Assembly (NCBI GenBank): GCA_900541475.1
Contig: UQJV01000024.1
Span: 1-29,626, forward strand
Origin: an uncultured Collinsella sp.
Lineage (GTDB): Bacteria > Actinomycetota > Coriobacteriia > Coriobacteriales > Coriobacteriaceae
Length of the DNA: 29,626 nucleotides
Direction of reading: 5' to 3'
Of the stretch, positions 1-7,375 are shown one piece after another (position 1 is the first letter of the stretch; each line of letters starts with the position of its first letter). A model generated the notes under the pieces. The model was given only the letters and a program-made list of their open reading frames with translations, searched no databases and was not told the DNA's origin. The position numbers were made by a program, and so were the translations under genes.

Positions 1-70
1 GGTCAGCGCCCTCTCATTTCACGTCACCTTGGCGCAAATGCGGCTCGCTCGCTGTTGGTGACTGACATCG
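1..70 (-). repeat. 70-bp intergenic repeat, copy 1 (inverted relative to copy 2)
   Basis: The reverse complement of this segment matches 7208-7277 at 68 of 70 positions; the two differences are A/G transitions. It lies just downstream of the LCP gene, reading in the same direction as that gene. The match runs to base 1, so the element probably continues beyond the window. Copy 2 continues into a hairpin of the GAGGGCG/CGCCCTC type. Confidence 0.85.
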
Positions 71-104
71 ACCGCGCCACTGTTGGCATCTGGCACTTGG
101 GCAG

Positions 105-1385
105 CTAATCGACTGAATGGTAAAAGGTGTCGACGACCGTCTGCTTTACGTTGTCTTGGTCTAGGTAAAACTCGGCAAAGGTGTCGCCCTGCTGCATGGT
201 TCCCTGCAGCGTCACAACATCAAACGAAGTCAGGCCGTGCTCGAGCATCGTAGTCGCCAGGTAGCTAAACTCATCGAGACCCAGGTTGGTCCATGTATAG
301 TCGCCCATCGTCTGGTACAAGTTGATCAGCACGGCCGGATTGCTCTTGGCGCTGTTGAGTACCTTGGCCGCGAACGCCTGAAGGTAACTCACCTGACGCG
401 TGGTTCGGTCGAGCGAGGACGTGAGCACAGAGGTATCGCGCCACTGCACGTACTTCTCGGCCATCTTGCCAAAGAGTGTTGTCTCCTGGCCCTCGACCAC
501 CGAGGTGCCCGGCACAGTCTGCGTGGGTACCAGCGTTACGCCGCCGATGGAATCGTTAATGGGCGCCACGCCCTCAATGTTGAGCGTGTAGTAATAGTCG
601 ACCGGAATATTGTCGAGCACACGCGAAGCGGCGGCGGCCGCCAGAGCCGAGGAATTGTCGCCGTCGGTGCCATAGGCAAACTGCAGGCACAGTTGCTCGG
701 TCACCTGGCCGGCAAATGACCCATTGGAATACGTGTCCACGGCAACCATACTATCGCGCGGGATAACAATGCCGCGCGCCTCACCCGTATCGGTATTGAG
801 TGCCACAACCATCACGGTATCGGACTGACCCTTCTGGGTGCCATCGTCGTTGTCGCGTCCATCAAAACCAATAAACGCCACCGTGGCCATATGCTTGTTG
901 AGCTCATACTTCTTGCCGTTATAGGTAATGGTGTCGCCCTTGGCCTTAATGACCTTTTCGGTCTTTTCCTCAATCTTCTTTTTGCCTTGGTTCACGCTGT
1001 GATTCACAAAGCCCCAGCCGGCAGCAGCAACCGCACCAATCACGAGCAGCACGATCACGAGCGTGCGGATACGGCGACGACGCTTGATGCGCTTAATCGA
1101 CTCCTCAGAGTGACGACGGCGTTGCGGTGCCGTCTCATCGAGCGAAGGCCATTCGGCCTCATCAGCCGGCTGCGGCACATCATCCGCAACCTGCGCCGAA
1201 GCCTCGGCCTGTTCCGCGGCTTTGCTCTGCGCCCCATCTTGCGCGTCAGATGCCGAGACGACATCGGCGCGCTGCTGCATATCGGCAGGCTCCACCACAT
1301 CGGAAATCTGCTGCTGGGAAGTGTTCTCCTGGCCGCTTTCTTCGGGGTCGGCCGCATCGATAAAGTGTTTACCGCGTGGGTTCAT
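105..1385 (-). CDS. LCP (LytR-CpsA-Psr) family cell-wall glycopolymer ligase
   Basis: 426 aa. Residues 1-100 are an acidic, Ala/Gln-rich cytoplasmic tail. A basic cluster follows (KRRRRIR), then one membrane segment at about 107-127 and an extracellular LCP domain from about 165. The typical LCP pieces are visible: FIGFDGRD, QSDTVMV near 187-193 and IPRDSMV near 208-214, whose Asp and Arg residues bind the polyprenyl pyrophosphate substrate in this family. LCP proteins transfer lipid-linked anionic polymers to peptidoglycan. The start lies two bases after the sortase stop, so the two are probably co-transcribed and this is the last gene of the surface module. The substrate polymer cannot be read from sequence. 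Confidence 0.85.
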   Translation of the reverse strand: MNPRGKHFIDAADPEESGQENTSQQQISDVVEPADMQQRADVVSASDAQDGAQSKAAEQAEASAQVADDVPQPADEAEWPSLDETAPQRRRHSEESIKRIKRRRRIRTLVIVLLVIGAVAAAGWGFVNHSVNQGKKKIEEKTEKVIKAKGDTITYNGKKYELNKHMATVAFIGFDGRDNDDGTQKGQSDTVMVVALNTDTGEARGIVIPRDSMVAVDTYSNGSFAGQVTEQLCLQFAYGTDGDNSSALAAAAASRVLDNIPVDYYYTLNIEGVAPINDSIGGVTLVPTQTVPGTSVVEGQETTLFGKMAEKYVQWRDTSVLTSSLDRTTRQVSYLQAFAAKVLNSAKSNPAVLINLYQTMGDYTWTNLGLDEFSYLATTMLEHGLTSFDVVTLQGTMQQGDTFAEFYLDQDNVKQTVVDTFYHSVD

Positions 1386-1387
1386 TG

Positions 1388-2194
1388 CTACTTGGTTTCC
1401 TGATCATTAACTAAAACACCGCTAACGATATAGCGCGAGTTGCTGCGCTGTGATTTGTCGAGCACGCAGGTGCTCAGCTGCACAATCTTACTATCTGCAT
1501 CAAGCGATACGCCTTCGCGCACGTTTTTAAGGAGCGCGTCGGGATTGCAAACGGTATTGAAATACTCCTGACGCACGGCGGGATCGGCAAAGTTAAACGA
1601 GTTGAGGATGTGGCGATTGTCGTACTGGTAGGCCGAAACGATCTTGTACTTCAGGATATGACCGGGTGTGTAGATGAAGAACTCGGTGTTCTCGTTAAAA
1701 AAGTCCGCATCCTCAAAATAATGTAAGTTATGGAACATGCGCCTGTTCACATGACCATAGATCACCGTGACAGGGTCACTAAAATCGCGGGCGTTGGCCA
1801 TCTGGCTAAAGGCGGTGCCGTACGGATCGTACTTGCCATCCTTGTCGTGATTGAGATAGAACAGGTCGTCCACCGAACTCTGCAGCAAGGGCGTATTGAT
1901 ATCGGTACCCGGAATGTAGAGCCAAGCGTAGATGTCGGCGTTCTCCTGGATCAGTGGAGCAAAATCGATGGGATTATCCGGCAGCTCGTCGTTCTTAGAC
2001 TCGACCTTGGTCGCGGGTTTGCCCGTCGCGCTCATCTCCTCGGCGCCCTGCTGGTCTAGATGGTGCATGTAGAGCACGTAGCCGCCACAGCCAACTGCAA
2101 CCAACAACAGCACGGCGATAACACCTTTGAGAATTGCGGCGCGACGCTTTTTGCCCGGGTTGCCCACGTGCTTGCCCAACGGCTGCTCTGCCAT
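1388..2194 (-). CDS. Class B sortase
   Basis: 268 aa from the ATG at 2194, which has AAGGA upstream. An in-frame extension to 2251 is rejected because it would run through the terminator of the preceding gene. There is one N-terminal membrane anchor (about 21-43) and then a sortase fold: YGHVN carries the catalytic His (about 148), LSTC the nucleophilic Cys (about 243) and NSRYIV the catalytic Arg (about 254). The long segment between the His and Cys motifs is typical of class B. Sortases cleave a C-terminal sorting signal and attach the protein to peptidoglycan. The adjacent upstream gene encodes a protein ending in SPTTG plus a hydrophobic tail, the obvious substrate. Confidence 0.9.
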   Translation of the reverse strand: MAEQPLGKHVGNPGKKRRAAILKGVIAVLLLVAVGCGGYVLYMHHLDQQGAEEMSATGKPATKVESKNDELPDNPIDFAPLIQENADIYAWLYIPGTDINTPLLQSSVDDLFYLNHDKDGKYDPYGTAFSQMANARDFSDPVTVIYGHVNRRMFHNLHYFEDADFFNENTEFFIYTPGHILKYKIVSAYQYDNRHILNSFNFADPAVRQEYFNTVCNPDALLKNVREGVSLDADSKIVQLSTCVLDKSQRSNSRYIVSGVLVNDQETK

Positions 2195-2224
2195 GATATT
2201 CCTTAATCCCAAATCAGTTAAAAA

Positions 2225-2248
2225 AGGACCCGCACAAGTACGGGTCCT
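2225..2248 (-). terminator. Rho-independent terminator of the surface-protein gene
   Basis: AGGACCCG/CGGGTCCT stem of 8 bp with an 8-nt loop. On the minus strand a run of six U follows. It lies between the surface-protein stop (2278) and the sortase start (2194). Partial read-through would give much more surface protein than sortase. Confidence 0.85.
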
Positions 2249-2277
2249 CAAATCTTACGGTTGAAACCGTATACGTG

Positions 2278-2841
2278 CTAGTTGTTCTTGCGAAGAGCAA
2301 CAAAGGCGCAGGCGGCACCAGCGGCGGCAACAACAGCCACGGCGGCGACACCGGTGGTGTCCACGCCGGTAGTCGGAGACTTAGCGCCGTTGTCGGTGGT
2401 AGCGGCACCAGTGGCGGTCTTCTCGGCCACGATAGTGTAGATGGAGAGCTTGGTGACCTTAAAGGTAACATTGCCGTTGTTGTCGGCAGTGAGGTTCAGG
2501 GTATCCTTGCTGCCGTCGTTGTGCTGGACATAGACGGTAACCTTGGCGCCGGCGTAGGCCTTGCCAAGGGTGAAGGTGACGGTCAGCGGGTTGGACTCAG
2601 AAACAGTACCCGCGACGGTCTCGGTGATCTCGAAGGAGGCGACCACGTTGGCGTTGGCGGGGGTGCCCTCGGCGTACTTGGTGGTGGACTCAACCTTGAC
2701 GTTGGCGTTGTTGACGCTCGCGGTCACATTGTTGGCGCCGGTGGTGGTGGTGTTGGCCGGGCTCGGAGCAGCAAAAGCAGCCACGGGTATAGCCAGGGCA
2801 AGAGCGAGAACGCTCAGTGCTGCCATGAATCTCTTCTTCAT
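2278..2841 (-). CDS. Exported surface protein with SPTTG sorting signal
   Basis: 187 aa. There is a clear signal peptide (KKR, a hydrophobic core, probable cleavage after AFA near residue 24). The mature part is rich in Thr, Ala, Asn and Val, with beta-strand-like repeats and no enzyme motif. The C-terminus is a sorting signal: SPTTG at 155-159, a hydrophobic stretch, and the charged end RKNN. This is not LPxTG; it fits the (S/P)PxTG signals known for some class B sortases such as that of Clostridioides difficile. The ATG is preceded by GAGGAG at good spacing. It has its own promoter and terminator and sits directly before the sortase gene. The function is probably a small structural or adhesive wall protein. 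Confidence 0.8.
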   Translation of the reverse strand: MKKRFMAALSVLALALAIPVAAFAAPSPANTTTTGANNVTASVNNANVKVESTTKYAEGTPANANVVASFEITETVAGTVSESNPLTVTFTLGKAYAGAKVTVYVQHNDGSKDTLNLTADNNGNVTFKVTKLSIYTIVAEKTATGAATTDNGAKSPTTGVDTTGVAAVAVVAAAGAACAFVALRKNN

Positions 2842-2888
2842 GTTAGGTACTCCTCAACTTGCAGCTTACGGATTTTCAAGTGCCTAGT

Positions 2889-2919
2889 AGTATAGCCTTT
2901 TTCTGCAAACTTCGACCAA
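2889..2919 (-). promoter_or_regulatory. Candidate promoter of the surface-protein gene
   Basis: On the minus strand TATACT (2889-2894) lies 19 bp after TTGGTC (2914-2919), about 48 bp before the start codon. The -10 is good; the -35 is weak and the spacer long. Confidence 0.5.
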
Positions 2920-3009
2920 AGAGCTCTGCATGAAACAATGTTGCAGATTTTTGTTCGCCCATAGCCCCCAAACGGCACCTCGCTGTAACGATTTTATGTT
3001 CCGGCAGGT

Positions 3010-3591
3010 CTATGTCGTTTGACTTGGAGTCGAATTCGCCCCGTCATCGCTCGCTTGTACCGCTCCCTCTGCTTTTTGCCCGCCTTCATCCTTTTGAGCA
3101 TCGGCAATGGTGGCAGCGACTGCGACCATGCCGCGCTGGGGCGCGACGCCCGTCTGGGCCTGAGCGCCCTCGACAACTTCTATGCCTGCATGCGCAAGTT
3201 CGGGCGATTTGAGCATCGCGCCCAGACTCGCGCCGCCACCTACATAGCCAAGCGCCGCGAGCGCGATGACGATTATCGCGGCAACGACCACGATCGGCAC
3301 GTAACGATGCCAGCCTGCAGGATTGAGGCCGCTACGGCGGGCAGCACCGCGGCTAATATAGCCAAGCGTGCCATCGTGCTTGAGCTTTGAACCCACCACA
3401 CGCCTTCGCCCCCTCAACGAGGACTCGGCCTGCATGGCCAAGCGAGCGCTTGCCGAAGGATAGCCATATTTTGTGCGCTTGAACGAGCCGTCGAACCCCG
3501 AGGCACTTTTACCCCACGTCCGCGAAGTCGTACGTCGGTTGACCGGCGCCGCACTTCGTTTTGTTCGGTTCGTTTTTGAAGTTTCCGCCAT
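3010..3591 (-). CDS. Basic single-pass membrane protein, function unknown
   Basis: 193 aa from the ATG at 3591 (GGGGGAG just upstream). A GTG four codons earlier at 3603 is also possible. The first 95 residues are rich in Arg, Lys and Ser and likely cytoplasmic or nucleic-acid-facing. One membrane helix follows (about 100-122, Ile/Val/Ala-rich) and then an Ala/Gly/Gln-rich extracytoplasmic tail ending in Thr/Ser/Gln. I recognise no family. The domain order (basic tail, helix, low-complexity outside part) recalls small cell-envelope or division-associated proteins, but that is only a resemblance. Confidence 0.6.
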   Translation of the reverse strand: MAETSKTNRTKRSAAPVNRRTTSRTWGKSASGFDGSFKRTKYGYPSASARLAMQAESSLRGRRRVVGSKLKHDGTLGYISRGAARRSGLNPAGWHRYVPIVVVAAIIVIALAALGYVGGGASLGAMLKSPELAHAGIEVVEGAQAQTGVAPQRGMVAVAATIADAQKDEGGQKAEGAVQASDDGANSTPSQTT

Positions 3592-3674
3592 ACTCCCCCG
3601 CACGCCTTAACACAATCGAAACAATACTGCTTTGGACTGTATCACACGCGCCACTCATGGTCACGGCGCCTCGC

Positions 3675-4892
3675 TCAGCGGTCGTTGTCCTTCAGCAGGC
3701 GCCATAAAGTCGTGCGGCTTATACCGAGCACCTCTGCCGCACGAGTCCGGTTGCCGTGAAGGTGCTGCAGGATCAACCGTGCGATATCGCGCTCGGTTTC
3801 GGCCAGGGGACGCAAGATATACAAATCGCTTTCGAGCGTCGGGGCGCCAAAAGTCGCGGTCTTGATAACGTCCTCCTGGGCAAGCACCTCTTTCGCCACG
3901 GCACGCTCCACCGTACCCGCCCCTACTAATATATAGAGTCGTTCCGAGACTTCGCGCAGCTGCAGGTAATTGCGGGGCCAACGGTACGCATCGAGCGTCT
4001 CTGCCGCAGCGGCGGACAGCCATGGGGCATCCGTTTCAAACATATCTGCCAGATACTTCAAATAGCCCGTAATTTTATGCGACACGCCGCCCTGCTCGGC
4101 AAGCGCCGGCGCCACGCTCACGGCGCAGGCCAGACGTTCGGTCACAAAGGCAGCCTGGTCGCTTTCGCCGCCGCCCGGCATATCGTTTGCCGTCAACACC
4201 ACATGGCAACGAGTTGCGAGCGCCGTGTCGACCATTGCGGACACGAGCTCGCGCAGGCGCTGGGGCCCAACGGCATGCCAGCCGCCCACGCAAAGCGTCA
4301 GCCCCGTTTGGAATAGCGGCGATTCGGAACTTCTGAGCAGATGGCGCCAGCCGCGATCCGTTAGCTCATCGAGTGCAACGGACACAAAGGGCTGATCAGC
4401 ATAGGGTCCATCCAGGTACAGGCGTTTTACAATCTGATCCTGCCCCGCGCCCAGTTCACCCTCGAGCATAAGGGGCACCCCGCGTGCGTAGCTCTCCCGT
4501 ACGGGGAGAGCGACCGCTGCCGCGTCTTCGACGATGCCGTACGTGCTCGACTCGTAGCGAGCCTCGACTTCGTCGGCATTAAGCCACTCGATGCCCGCAT
4601 GCGCCGCGGCGGCGCGCACCTCATGCGCCACGACCACCCAAAGCGCTCCGTGCTCCTCGGCCGTCGGTCGCACCGTCAAGCTCAACCGCACGCCCTCGCG
4701 TCCCATCACCAGGCGCGCTCCATCGCCTACGCGAGCGAGACGCTCGGAAACAAAAGCGGCGATATCCTGCTCGAGCGCAGCGTCACTCATAGTCGAGATC
4801 ACAACACCACCGCGCTCGTCGATTGCCAGCACCGATACTCCGGCTGCGGACAACGCCTCAATCAGAATCTGCAGCTTGGCATCGCTGTCCAT
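3675..4892 (-). CDS. Degenerate AAA+/Fis-type transcriptional regulator (NtrC/DhaR-like architecture)
   Basis: 405 aa from the ATG at 4892; an alternative ATG lies at 4922. Residues 1-110 form a possible sensor domain without a recognised motif. Residues about 135-345 resemble the NtrC-type AAA+ domain: GELGAGQDQ at 145-153 sits where Walker A (GExGxGKE/D) should be but has Gln instead of Lys; CHVVLTAND recalls the sensor I strand; WPRNYLQLREVSERL at 305-319 matches the WPGNVREL sensor II motif. I see no GAFTGA loop. Residues 365-402 are a Fis-type helix-turn-helix (GNRTRAAEVLGISRTTLWRLL). Loss of the ATPase lysine and of GAFTGA argues for sigma-70-dependent control, as known for DhaR- and TyrR-like members. 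The target is unknown; the upstream YeiH exporter gene is one candidate. Confidence 0.75.
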   Translation of the reverse strand: MDSDAKLQILIEALSAAGVSVLAIDERGGVVISTMSDAALEQDIAAFVSERLARVGDGARLVMGREGVRLSLTVRPTAEEHGALWVVVAHEVRAAAAHAGIEWLNADEVEARYESSTYGIVEDAAAVALPVRESYARGVPLMLEGELGAGQDQIVKRLYLDGPYADQPFVSVALDELTDRGWRHLLRSSESPLFQTGLTLCVGGWHAVGPQRLRELVSAMVDTALATRCHVVLTANDMPGGGESDQAAFVTERLACAVSVAPALAEQGGVSHKITGYLKYLADMFETDAPWLSAAAAETLDAYRWPRNYLQLREVSERLYILVGAGTVERAVAKEVLAQEDVIKTATFGAPTLESDLYILRPLAETERDIARLILQHLHGNRTRAAEVLGISRTTLWRLLKDNDR

Positions 4893-4940
4893 GGTTCGCC
4901 CCGTCTCCAGCCGCGGTCCCATCTGGGCCCCGACATCTCA

Positions 4941-4978
4941 AGTGTTTCAAAATTGAACGATAATGTTCACCAAACACT
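4941..4978 (-). promoter_or_regulatory. Nested dyad upstream of the Fis-type regulator
   Basis: The outer arms are AGTGTTT (4941-4947) and AAACACT (4972-4978). Inside them is TGAAC-N6-GTTCA (4954-4969). The dyad lies about 50-85 bp before the regulator start, a natural place for an autoregulatory operator. No consensus promoter is obvious beside it. Confidence 0.4.
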
Positions 4979-5015
4979 ATAGGGCCTGCGGTGTCTTCTT
5001 GCGAATATATGAATT

Positions 5016-5097
5016 GCCCCGCATCGCCATCCTGGCGGGGCGATAAGAGCTCTTCGGGACCTATCAACCTGCGGACAAGCCATACCCGCAAGAGCTC
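5016..5097. other. Gap between the YeiH gene and the Fis-type regulator: two stem-loops
   Basis: GCCCCGC (5016-5022) pairs with GCGGGGC (5035-5041). GAGCTCTTCGGG (5047-5058) pairs with 5085-5097 with one bulged base. Neither is followed by a clear U-run on the minus strand, so they may be weak terminators or mRNA structures after the exporter gene. I see no gene in 4893-5156. Confidence 0.45.
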
Positions 5098-5156
5098 CTA
5101 TCGCTCCACCGCGAGGATGCGCTCGCCAGCACGCAGCACGCAAATCAGCTACTTCT

Positions 5157-6191
5157 CTACCAGATTCCCAGCACGTGCTGCATTCCCAAGCTCATGCACG
5201 CAATGCCAATCCAGCAGCAAAAGCCCAATGCAATGGGCTTTCCGCCCTTTTTGACCAGCTCGACGATATCGGTATTAAAGCCAATAGCCGCCATGGCCAT
5301 CACAATAAAGAACTTCGACAGCTCCTTGATGGGCGCCGTAAAAGACGCGGGAAGCTGAAGCACCGTGGTGATCACGCTCGCCAGCACAAAGAACAGCACG
5401 AACATGGGAAACGCGCGTTTAAGCGAGAACGTGCTTTTGGCGTCGCCGCCGGCCTTGCGCGCCAGATGCATCTGCCAGCATGCGAGGACCAACGTGATGG
5501 GAATGATAGCCAGCGTCCTGGTGAGCTTGACCACCGTGGCGCTCTCGAGCACATTGGCGCCGGGATGCATACTGTCCCAGGCGCTCGCCGCAGCCGTCAC
5601 GGACGAGGTGTCGTTGATGGCGGTGCCGGCAAACAGGCCAAAGCCCTCATTGGTCAGCCCGAGCATGCCGCCGAGTGTCGGAAACACGAGCGCCGCGATA
5701 ACGTTAAACAGGAAGATGACCGAAATAGCCTGTGCAATCTCGCGATCGTCGGCATCGATGACGGGTGCTGTCGCGGCGATGGCCGAACCGCCGCAAATCG
5801 ACGAGCCCACACCCACAAGCGTCGCGATCTTGCCCGGCACGTTCATAACGCGGCAGAGCACGAAGGCGATGACAAGCGAGGTCGAAATCGTCGCCACGAT
5901 AATCGGCAGCGACTGAGCGCCCTTGGACAGAATCTGGGAGAGGTTCATGCCAAATCCAAGCAGGATAACCGCGTACTGCAAGACCTTTTTAGACGTATAG
6001 GTAACACCGGCAGCGAGCTGTTCGCGACGATTCTTGGGAAAGACGAGCGCCAGGACCATGCCAAAAAGGATGGCAAATACCGGACCGCCGACCACCTCAA
6101 TTTGTTTGCCGAGCAACGTCGCGGGAATGGCGATGATCAGGCAGAACAAGACGCCTTTCCAGCGCTCGCGTACGATATTTGCCAGTTGCAT
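5157..6191 (-). CDS. YeiH family (UPF0324) putative sulfate exporter
   Basis: 344 aa polytopic membrane protein with about ten hydrophobic segments, the full length for the family. The signature GVGSSICGGSAIAATAPVIDADD followed by AQAISVIFLFNV is typical of YeiH/PSE proteins, as is AINDTSSVTAAA in the second half. Family members are annotated as putative sulfate exporters, but direct transport evidence is thin, so the substrate is open. The ATG has AAGGA 7 bp upstream. The gene is divergent from an FCD-type GntR regulator (6385), which probably controls it through the shared 190-bp region. Confidence 0.88.
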   Translation of the reverse strand: MQLANIVRERWKGVLFCLIIAIPATLLGKQIEVVGGPVFAILFGMVLALVFPKNRREQLAAGVTYTSKKVLQYAVILLGFGMNLSQILSKGAQSLPIIVATISTSLVIAFVLCRVMNVPGKIATLVGVGSSICGGSAIAATAPVIDADDREIAQAISVIFLFNVIAALVFPTLGGMLGLTNEGFGLFAGTAINDTSSVTAAASAWDSMHPGANVLESATVVKLTRTLAIIPITLVLACWQMHLARKAGGDAKSTFSLKRAFPMFVLFFVLASVITTVLQLPASFTAPIKELSKFFIVMAMAAIGFNTDIVELVKKGGKPIALGFCCWIGIACMSLGMQHVLGIW

Positions 6192-6335
6192 ATGGGATTC
6201 CTTCTTTCTTTTTCACGTGTGCGACGGCTTATGATACGGCAACATTGAGCACAGCCTTGCGCAAACACAGACTAAGATGCCGCAATAGTTCTCAGGCAAC
6301 AGCCGAATTACCCACCGCGGAGAGCTGATTCGCGG

Positions 6336-6380
6336 CATAATTAACAACTGACATATGAGTTTGATAGAACAGTTGCGAGG
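6336..6380 (+). promoter_or_regulatory. Candidate -10 and ribosome-binding site of the FCD regulator
   Basis: CATAAT at 6336-6341 could be a -10 with no good -35. GCGAGG at 6375-6380 lies 4 bp before the ATG at 6385, whereas the earlier ATG at 6355 has no Shine-Dalgarno. This decides the start. Confidence 0.45.
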
Positions 6381-6384
6381 CGCT

Positions 6385-7086
6385 ATGGAAGAATCGATGC
6401 ACGTCGGCGAGCAGGAAACGAGTCTACAGGACCAGTCCTACCACACCATTCGACGCAAAATCGTCTACCTGGACTACAAGCCGGGCGAAAAGCTGGGCGT
6501 CAAACAGCTTTGCGACGACCTGGATATGGGGCGCACCCCTGTACGCGAGGCGTTGGTGCGTCTGGCGCAAGAGGGTCTAGTGCGCACCGTGCCCCAAAGC
6601 GGCACCTATGTCTCGCCCATCAACCTCACCTTTGCCGAGAGCGCCTGCTATATTCGCGAACACTTGGAAAAACAGGTGATTGTGGAGTGCTGCGCCCGTG
6701 CCACCTCGGCAGGCATCGAGCAGCTCGACCGCGCCATCGCGCTGCAGGAAAAGGCCATGGCCGAAGAGGATCGCATCGGATTCTTTTTAAGCGACAACCT
6801 CATGCACCGCATGATTTTTAGCATCGCGTGCCGCAGCACCGTGTGGTCATGGCTCGAAGAGACCAATGCCGACCTGGAGCGCTTCCGCTGGCTGCGCGCC
6901 GCCACGCAGACACTCGACAATCAGGAGATTGTTAACGAGCACAAGCAAATCCGCCGCGCCATCGCCGGTCGAGATCCTATCGAGGCGAGCTTTTTGGTCA
7001 GCAAGCACCTGCATATGATGTTCCGCAACCAGACCGAGGTCCTGGACCAACATCCCAAGTACTTCGAGACCAGCAAGCTCCGCTAA
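6385..7086 (+). CDS. GntR-family regulator, FadR/FCD subfamily
   Basis: 233 aa from the ATG at 6385; an ATG ten codons earlier lacks a ribosome-binding site. The N-terminal winged helix shows GRTPVREALVRLAQEGLV. The C-terminal all-helical FCD domain has the DxxxH (DNLMH) and later His residues (EHKQI, SKHLH) that bind a metal and a small carboxylate ligand in many members. It is probably a repressor. It is transcribed divergently from the YeiH exporter gene, its likely target. The stop codon is followed at once by a copy of the GGGACAGG stem-loop repeat and then a strong terminator. Confidence 0.88.
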   Translation: MEESMHVGEQETSLQDQSYHTIRRKIVYLDYKPGEKLGVKQLCDDLDMGRTPVREALVRLAQEGLVRTVPQSGTYVSPINLTFAESACYIREHLEKQVIVECCARATSAGIEQLDRAIALQEKAMAEEDRIGFFLSDNLMHRMIFSIACRSTVWSWLEETNADLERFRWLRAATQTLDNQEIVNEHKQIRRAIAGRDPIEASFLVSKHLHMMFRNQTEVLDQHPKYFETSKLR

Positions 7087-7128
7087 CCTGCCAAAAAGGG
7101 ACAGGTTTATTTTGGCAGGTTTTATCTG
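7087..7128 (+). repeat. GGGACAGG stem-loop repeat, copy A
   Basis: CCTGCCAAAA (7087-7096) pairs with TTTTGGCAGG (7110-7119); AGGGACAGG lies inside and TTTATCTGG follows. The same block recurs at 9662 (reversed), 12799 and 16569. It begins on the base after the stop codon of the FCD regulator. Confidence 0.85.
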
Positions 7129-7140
7129 GTCAAATGCAGC

Positions 7141-7177
7141 AAGGCCCGGCTCCGCCACACAACGGAGCCGGGCCCTT
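7141..7177 (+). terminator. Terminator of the FCD-GntR gene
   Basis: GGCCCGGCTCCG (7143-7154) and CGGAGCCGGGCC (7163-7174) form a 12-bp perfect stem with an 8-nt loop, followed by CTTCTTGTT on the plus strand. Confidence 0.85.
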
Positions 7178-7207
7178 CTTGTTAGCACGTTTCGACAACG
7201 GAGCACT

Positions 7208-7277
7208 CGATGTCAGTCACCAGCAGCGAGCGGGCCGCATTTGCGCCAAGGTGACGTGAAATGAGAGGGCGCTGACC
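7208..7277 (+). repeat. 70-bp intergenic repeat, copy 2
   Basis: 68 of 70 positions match the reverse complement of 1-70. Its right end forms one arm of the hairpin at 7265-7293 (GAGGGCG...CGCCCTC with inner GACC/GGTC). It lies between two convergent genes. A 14-codon ATG-to-TGA frame is conserved between copies, but only this copy has a GGAG in front of it. Confidence 0.85.
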
Positions 7278-7293
7278 TTCTGGTCGCGCCCTC
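7265..7293 (-). terminator. Stem-loop, possible glmS terminator
   Basis: GAGGGCG-CT-GACC pairs with GGTC-G-CGCCCTC around a TTCT loop. The U-run is weak on either strand, so this is a structural call only. It overlaps the end of the 70-bp repeat. Confidence 0.45.
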
Positions 7294-7342
7294 GAAATTG
7301 AACGTCAGATTGGCGTGAATGCGGACCGCGCAGCGTCGAGCA

Positions 7343-7370
7343 GTTCCGGCGTTTGGCAAAACGCCGGAAC
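7343..7370 (-). terminator. 12-bp perfect hairpin just after glmS
   Basis: GTTCCGGCGTTT (7343-7354) and AAACGCCGGAAC (7359-7370) pair perfectly around a 4-nt loop, six bases after the glmS stop. No U-run follows on the minus strand, so it may act as an mRNA 3'-end stabiliser rather than a classic terminator. Confidence 0.55.
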
Positions 7371-7375
7371 ATCCG

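Noticed and set aside
4858..5091. 77-codon minus-strand frame upstream of the Fis-type regulator
   Set aside because: No recognisable motif, overlaps the regulator start in another frame and runs through hairpins.
7209..7253. 14-codon open frame inside the 70-bp repeat
   Set aside because: Conserved in both copies, but only one has a ribosome-binding site; with 68/70 identity any frame would be conserved.
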